Assembly: GCA_030605345.1 (NCBI GenBank)
Contig: JAUWIN010000016.1
Span: forward strand, 1 to 35,616
Source: Candidatus Brocadiia bacterium
Lineage (GTDB): Bacteria > Planctomycetota > PUPC01
Direction of reading: 5' to 3'
DNA: 35,616 nt
Of this stretch, positions 31,828 through 35,616 are shown piece after piece. The position numbers and the translations under genes were made by a program. Each line of letters opens with the position of its first letter. The first letter of the stretch is position 1. Under the pieces are notes generated by a model that was not told the DNA's origin, did not search any database, and was given only the letters and a program-made list of their open reading frames with translations.

Positions 31828-33330
31828 TCAGCGTTCGACCTCAATCACCTTAATTTTCAGCGAGCCGAACAGCCCGGCTACGGCGCCCAGCGACTCGGCC
31901 CCGCCTGCGCCAAACTTCAGATGTGTGGCATCGACCAAGTTCTCGCCCCAGGTGGGGTCCATCGCAACCCACCTGCCAACGTACACCTCTGCCCAGGCGT
32001 GGTATCCGAATGCTTTGATTTCGTCCGAATAGCCGATGCCCACCACTTGCCTTGCGGGTATCCCGGCAGCGCGGCACAGCGCCACGAAAAGCGCGGTGTG
32101 TTCCGAGCAATCGCCTTCCATCCGCTTGAGCACACCCAACGCGTTCGACATCGCGGCCATGTATTTCTTTTCGACGTTCTGATGCACCCACCGCAGGACT
32201 TTTGCCGCGGCCTCGAAGGGGTCGGTGCTATCGCCGACGATTCCCCGGGCGGTTTTGATGATTTCGGGGGCGTCGCTCTGCGCCAGAGCCGAAGGCTCGA
32301 GGAACCGGGCCACCTCCTCCTCCCCCGGGCCCAGTTTCAGGGGCAAAGTCGGCCGGTCCTTGGGCGCCTGGGCCATTTTCAGCGTGACCATGTGCTCGGC
32401 CGCCCTGCCCTCGCCCCCGGGCTCATAGCTCTGGCGGGCGTCGTTGATTAGCGCCTCTTTCCCCGGTATGCCTGACAGGCGCAATTTGAGCGAGACGATT
32501 CGGCGCCGATCGCCGAGTCGCTCGTCAATTGGTATGGTGCTGGCGCGTATGGCATCGAAGGCGAGCCCGACGTCCCTGGCAACCTTTTCCGGTTCCATTC
32601 TCAACGTGAACATGTTGCCCACGACCGTCTCCAGCAGTTCACCCTCAGCAGTAACGTATTCCGTGGTCTTCATTCCAAGCCCCTTGTAGGAGCTCTGGAC
32701 GACGCCGATCCGCGTTTTAATGCCGCCGATGAGACGCTGCTCAAAACGGAGCAGCTTGCTGGAAACGGCAACGGTTTTGCCAAGGCTGGGTTCGTAAACC
32801 TCGAACTCAAGTGTCTCGCCTAGCTTCCCTTGCCGTACCAGGCGTTGACCGGCCAGTACGGCGTTTAGGGACTCGTTCGGTGCGGGGACTTCGCTCGTGC
32901 TCGTGTGCCCCGCAGTTGTTGACCTAAGTAGCAGCTTGTTGCCCTTGACTTCACCCCGGACGACCACCTTTCCCAGGGCTGAGGTTGTGGAAGACTCCAG
33001 GCCTGTCAGTTCGCCGGTCAGGTTGTAATGTCTGGCCTGGTTTACCACGATTTTCTGGGTGAGCTTGCCCATCCTGACGTCGACGTCCATCAACATACGG
33101 CAAGTGTACACATCTTCTTCGCCCACCTTGCCACGTTGGATCGTAATCCTCGCAAAGCCGCATTTTTGCTCCCCCAGGAAATAGACTCCATACCAGGATG
33201 TTCCCATGAGCGGGCTGACCGCTCGTGCGATTTCGGCAGCGCTTTGCTGCGCTGCATTCGACGCACAACAGAACGCAACCGTTGCCAACACGCACAGGAG
33301 AGCGCTGCCTTTTTGCCTTATCGTCGCCAT
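31828..33330 (-). CDS. Exported transglutaminase-like domain protein
   Basis: A 500-residue protein with a signal peptide (MATIRQKGSALLCVLATVAFCCASNAA, long form; cut near SNAA). A large N-terminal beta-rich region of unknown family follows (about 30-330, with GTSWYGVYFLGEQKCGFA at its start). The C-terminal transglutaminase-like (cysteine protease fold) domain carries the triad: C408 in GDCSEHTALF, H444 in YHAWAEVY and D458 in MDPTWG. Such exported proteins act on peptides or proteins in the envelope; the substrate is unknown. GAGGG stands seven bases before the ATG, and a terminator (31744-31781) follows. It is convergent with corA and divergent from the glycoside hydrolase gene. Confidence 0.88.
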   Translation of the reverse strand: MATIRQKGSALLCVLATVAFCCASNAAQQSAAEIARAVSPLMGTSWYGVYFLGEQKCGFARITIQRGKVGEEDVYTCRMLMDVDVRMGKLTQKIVVNQARHYNLTGELTGLESSTTSALGKVVVRGEVKGNKLLLRSTTAGHTSTSEVPAPNESLNAVLAGQRLVRQGKLGETLEFEVYEPSLGKTVAVSSKLLRFEQRLIGGIKTRIGVVQSSYKGLGMKTTEYVTAEGELLETVVGNMFTLRMEPEKVARDVGLAFDAIRASTIPIDERLGDRRRIVSLKLRLSGIPGKEALINDARQSYEPGGEGRAAEHMVTLKMAQAPKDRPTLPLKLGPGEEEVARFLEPSALAQSDAPEIIKTARGIVGDSTDPFEAAAKVLRWVHQNVEKKYMAAMSNALGVLKRMEGDCSEHTALFVALCRAAGIPARQVVGIGYSDEIKAFGYHAWAEVYVGRWVAMDPTWGENLVDATHLKFGAGGAESLGAVAGLFGSLKIKVIEVER

Positions 33331-33368
33331 AACTTTCCCTCAGGAGGATTTGCCAAACCCACTTTTTT

Positions 33369-33398
33369 ATGATAGCCGGAAACGCCCGCGAACGCCAG
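33369..33398 (-). promoter_or_regulatory. Candidate promoter of the transglutaminase-like gene
   Basis: On the minus strand CTGGCG (33393-33398), an 18-bp spacer and TATCAT (33369-33374). The -10 is good and the -35 is poor; the start near 33362 gives a leader of about 32 nt. Confidence 0.35.
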
Positions 33399-33449
33399 CT
33401 CATTACCGTGCGCAGTCAGTGGGGCGGTACCTGATAGTGCGAGTGCTCA

Positions 33450-33478
33450 TTGTGAATTTGCTGGGGCACCGGTATGAT
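33450..33478 (+). promoter_or_regulatory. Sigma-70-type promoter of the glycoside hydrolase gene
   Basis: TTGTGA (33450-33455), a 17-bp spacer and TATGAT (33473-33478). The start near 33485 leaves 48 nt before ATG 33533. GGAGG at 33488-33492 is seven bases before an in-frame ATT (33500), a conceivable but rare start. Confidence 0.6.
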
Positions 33479-33532
33479 GTTATCGAAGGAGGCAGCTGCA
33501 TTGCCGACCTGAAGTCACAGCAGGATACTCGA

Positions 33533-35616
33533 ATGGTCTCCCCTCGACAACTTTTGTTGGCAGCGGCGATACTCGTGCTGTCCGCCGCTGCAAGTGGTGC
33601 AGCGGACAACGCCAGATTCACACTCGGAAAGGGCTATGTCGCAGAGATGGACGCAAAGGGCGTCGTCTCAATCACCAAGGACGAAGCTACCGTCATTAGC
33701 CGAGTGTTCGTCGGCACATGGCTCGATGGTAAGTTCTCCGGACAGATCGACGCCATAAAGGTCGAGCACGCGGGACGGAACAGAATGCTCGGCCGCACCG
33801 GGCTGATACCCAGGCCCGGCACGAGCACGAAATACCAGGTCTTTGCACGAGCCGGCCCGCCGGACGCTGATGGCCTCCGCGACCTGATACTGAGCTATGT
33901 GGTCGAGACGCCCACTTTCCCCAAGGCCAAGGCCGCCGTGCTGTTCAGGTTGCCCATTACGCGGTATGCGAACAGGTCCGTCATCATCGGCGACGAGGTA
34001 GTGCACACGTTGCCGGCGAAGCAACCGGCACAATCGCTGCTGGCTCTCAAGCGTAATGTCCACGACCTGGTTATCAAATCCGCCGGGCGCCTCGCCCTCT
34101 TCATTGGACGGCAGGACCCGGGCGAGGTCCGGCTCGAGGACGCGCGGGAACGCGGCATCGAGGCCTACGAAGCGCAGTTCAAGTTTATGCCCGCCCGAAG
34201 CCAGCCGTCAACGCGCCGGCTTCTGCAACTGATTATCTCGTTCGGCGGCGGGCGCGGCCCAACCGTCTCAAGTATCAAGACCAACCACCCGCCCGCAGAG
34301 GAAGGAGTACCACCGGCACTCCGCAAGTACGGCCTGTTCGAGATTTCGCTCGACCTGTGGGCCCGGTTCGACAATCAGTATGACGCCGACGACATCGAGG
34401 TCATCGGCTCATTCCTCCAGCCAGATGGGACAGTGCGGAAAGTGCGTGGTTTCTTCTACCAGCCGTTCGAGCGCGACCTGGTGAAGGGCAAGGAAAAGCT
34501 CACCCCGGTCGGCCCGCCCGATTGGCGTATCCGGTTCACCCCCACCCAGGCCGGCAAATACTCGTTCACCGTCAACATAAAGACCAGGAACGGGAAGATC
34601 CGCACCAGGCCACGCACCTTCTACGCAGTCAAATCCAAAGCGCCCGGTTATGTCTCGGTGAACGAGCGCAACCACAAGTACTTTCAGTTCAGCGATGGCA
34701 GGACGTTCTTCCTCGTGGGGCACAATGTCTGCTGGGGGTCGAAGGATAAACGGTCATACGATTACGACACCATTCTCCGGCGGATGGGCGATGCTGGTGA
34801 AAACTACACCCGTGTCTGGATGTGCTCGTGGGACACCGGCATCGAGGGGAAGCGGCTGGACAGCTACCGGCTCGACGCCGCATGGCGGCTCGACCACATC
34901 CTCGAACTCGCCCGCAACCACGGCATCTACGTCAAACTCTGTTTCGACAACGAGCACGACTACCAAACACCCGCGAAGCGCGAGTTCTTCGGAATCTGGA
35001 AACAAAACGGCGGGCCTTGCGAGACCGTTCTCGACTTCTTCACCAACCCCACCGCAAAGGCGGCTTACGAGCGCCGCCTCGACTACATCATCGCACGGTG
35101 GGGATACAGCCCGAACATCATGGCGTGGGAACTATGGAACGAGATGAGCTATGTCGCCTCCGCCGACCCCAAGGCCAGGGAGGTCCTCGTTGCCTGGACG
35201 GAGGAGATGGCGGCCTACCTGAAAAAGCACGACCCTTACAGGCACATGGTCGCCACCAGCCTCGGCCTGCATACTGTGTGGGACGAGGTGTGGGAACTCG
35301 AAGACATCGACTTTGCGGTGATACATACTTATCTGCCGCAGGCTGAGAGTGCAGAAAAGGAGGAAGAAAGGGACGCGTCACTGGCGGTCCTGCGCGCCGG
35401 CGACCGTGTCGCAAAGTTCGGGAAACCGTATCACGTATCTGAGTTCGGCTATCTCGACCTCCGAGAGGTCAACCGCTCCAACGAAAATGACCCCACCGGT
35501 ATCCACCTGCACAACGCGATCTGGGCGAGCTTGTTCTCCGGCGCCGCCGGCACGCCATCGGTCTGGTGGTGGGGAAAGTATGTCCACGACAAAAACCTCT
35601 ACAACCACTACGCGTC
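33533..35616 (+). CDS. DUF5060/GH5-like glycoside hydrolase, cut by the window end
   Basis: An exported protein, 694 codons visible with no stop before the window ends. The signal peptide is MVSPRQLLLAAAILVLSAAASGA. An N-terminal region of unknown family (about 25-250) is followed by a DUF5060-like Ig-type domain (about 262-375, KYGLFEISLDLWARF...DWRIRFTPTQAGKYSFTV, quoted in part). A clan GH-A TIM barrel then runs from about 385 (FQFSDGRTFFLVGHNVCW). The acid/base is in AWELWNEMS (E537) and the nucleophile in HVSEFGY (E637), the paired glutamates of GH5-like enzymes. It should cut a beta-linked polysaccharide outside the cytoplasm; the sugar is unknown. The ribosome site before ATG 33533 is weak. 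Confidence 0.85.
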   Translation, partial: MVSPRQLLLAAAILVLSAAASGAADNARFTLGKGYVAEMDAKGVVSITKDEATVISRVFVGTWLDGKFSGQIDAIKVEHAGRNRMLGRTGLIPRPGTSTKYQVFARAGPPDADGLRDLILSYVVETPTFPKAKAAVLFRLPITRYANRSVIIGDEVVHTLPAKQPAQSLLALKRNVHDLVIKSAGRLALFIGRQDPGEVRLEDARERGIEAYEAQFKFMPARSQPSTRRLLQLIISFGGGRGPTVSSIKTNHPPAEEGVPPALRKYGLFEISLDLWARFDNQYDADDIEVIGSFLQPDGTVRKVRGFFYQPFERDLVKGKEKLTPVGPPDWRIRFTPTQAGKYSFTVNIKTRNGKIRTRPRTFYAVKSKAPGYVSVNERNHKYFQFSDGRTFFLVGHNVCWGSKDKRSYDYDTILRRMGDAGENYTRVWMCSWDTGIEGKRLDSYRLDAAWRLDHILELARNHGIYVKLCFDNEHDYQTPAKREFFGIWKQNGGPCETVLDFFTNPTAKAAYERRLDYIIARWGYSPNIMAWELWNEMSYVASADPKAREVLVAWTEEMAAYLKKHDPYRHMVATSLGLHTVWDEVWELEDIDFAVIHTYLPQAESAEKEEERDASLAVLRAGDRVAKFGKPYHVSEFGYLDLREVNRSNENDPTGIHLHNAIWASLFSGAAGTPSVWWWGKYVHDKNLYNHYA

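Overview
The window is GC-rich bacterial chromosomal DNA with mostly housekeeping genes. A PEP-CTERM surface protein, an orphan secretin, a Tat-exported phosphoesterase and several Sec-exported periplasmic-type proteins point to a Gram-negative organism, most likely of the Planctomycetota/PVC or a related group. That placement is inference; there is no rRNA or marker tree here. No tRNA, rRNA, CRISPR array, transposase or integrase was seen. Many promoters look like sigma-70 sites with 16-17 bp spacers, and one gene appears to have a sigma-54 site.

Layout. Positions 70-1056 (-) encode a PEP-CTERM protein with a sigma-54-like promoter. Positions 1654-8155 (+) are one tightly packed run: S41 C-terminal protease, tsaD (frameshifted), larB, NAD(P)H-hydrate dehydratase, a 2-oxoacid dehydrogenase E2 with two E3-binding domains, and a ComF-like protein. 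Positions 8229-11434 (-) are an operon of a TPR protein, a YebC/PmpR regulator and a LOG-family protein, whose promoter carries a 20-bp interrupted palindrome. Next on the minus strand come an endonuclease III-like iron-sulfur protein with a basic tail and no catalytic residues, a TrkH potassium channel subunit and a Tat-exported metallophosphoesterase, each with its own promoter.

Positions 15719-19015 (+) form an iron locus: a DtxR-type repressor fused to FeoA (with a possible internal start for free FeoA), FeoB, and a small uncharacterised protein. An orphan secretin, a TrpG/PabA-type glutamine amidotransferase and a double-ACT protein follow. Positions 22012-24356 (-) are a cluster of small envelope-type proteins: zinc ribbon, YbjQ/UPF0145, lipoprotein and SIMPL. 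It contains a 62-bp duplicated fragment of the YbjQ gene.

Positions 24788-29188 (+) hold guaB, hsp20 and lon, with lon interrupted by an in-frame TAG. They are followed by an isopropylmalate/homocitrate/Re-citrate synthase-family enzyme and CorA. A transglutaminase-like exported protein (-) and a truncated DUF5060/GH5-like glycoside hydrolase (+) end the window.

The most noteworthy points are the composite regulator/FeoA gene and its small feo-linked partner, the sigma-54-like promoter in front of the PEP-CTERM gene, the catalytically stripped endonuclease III homologue, and two lesions (tsaD, lon) in normally intact conserved genes.
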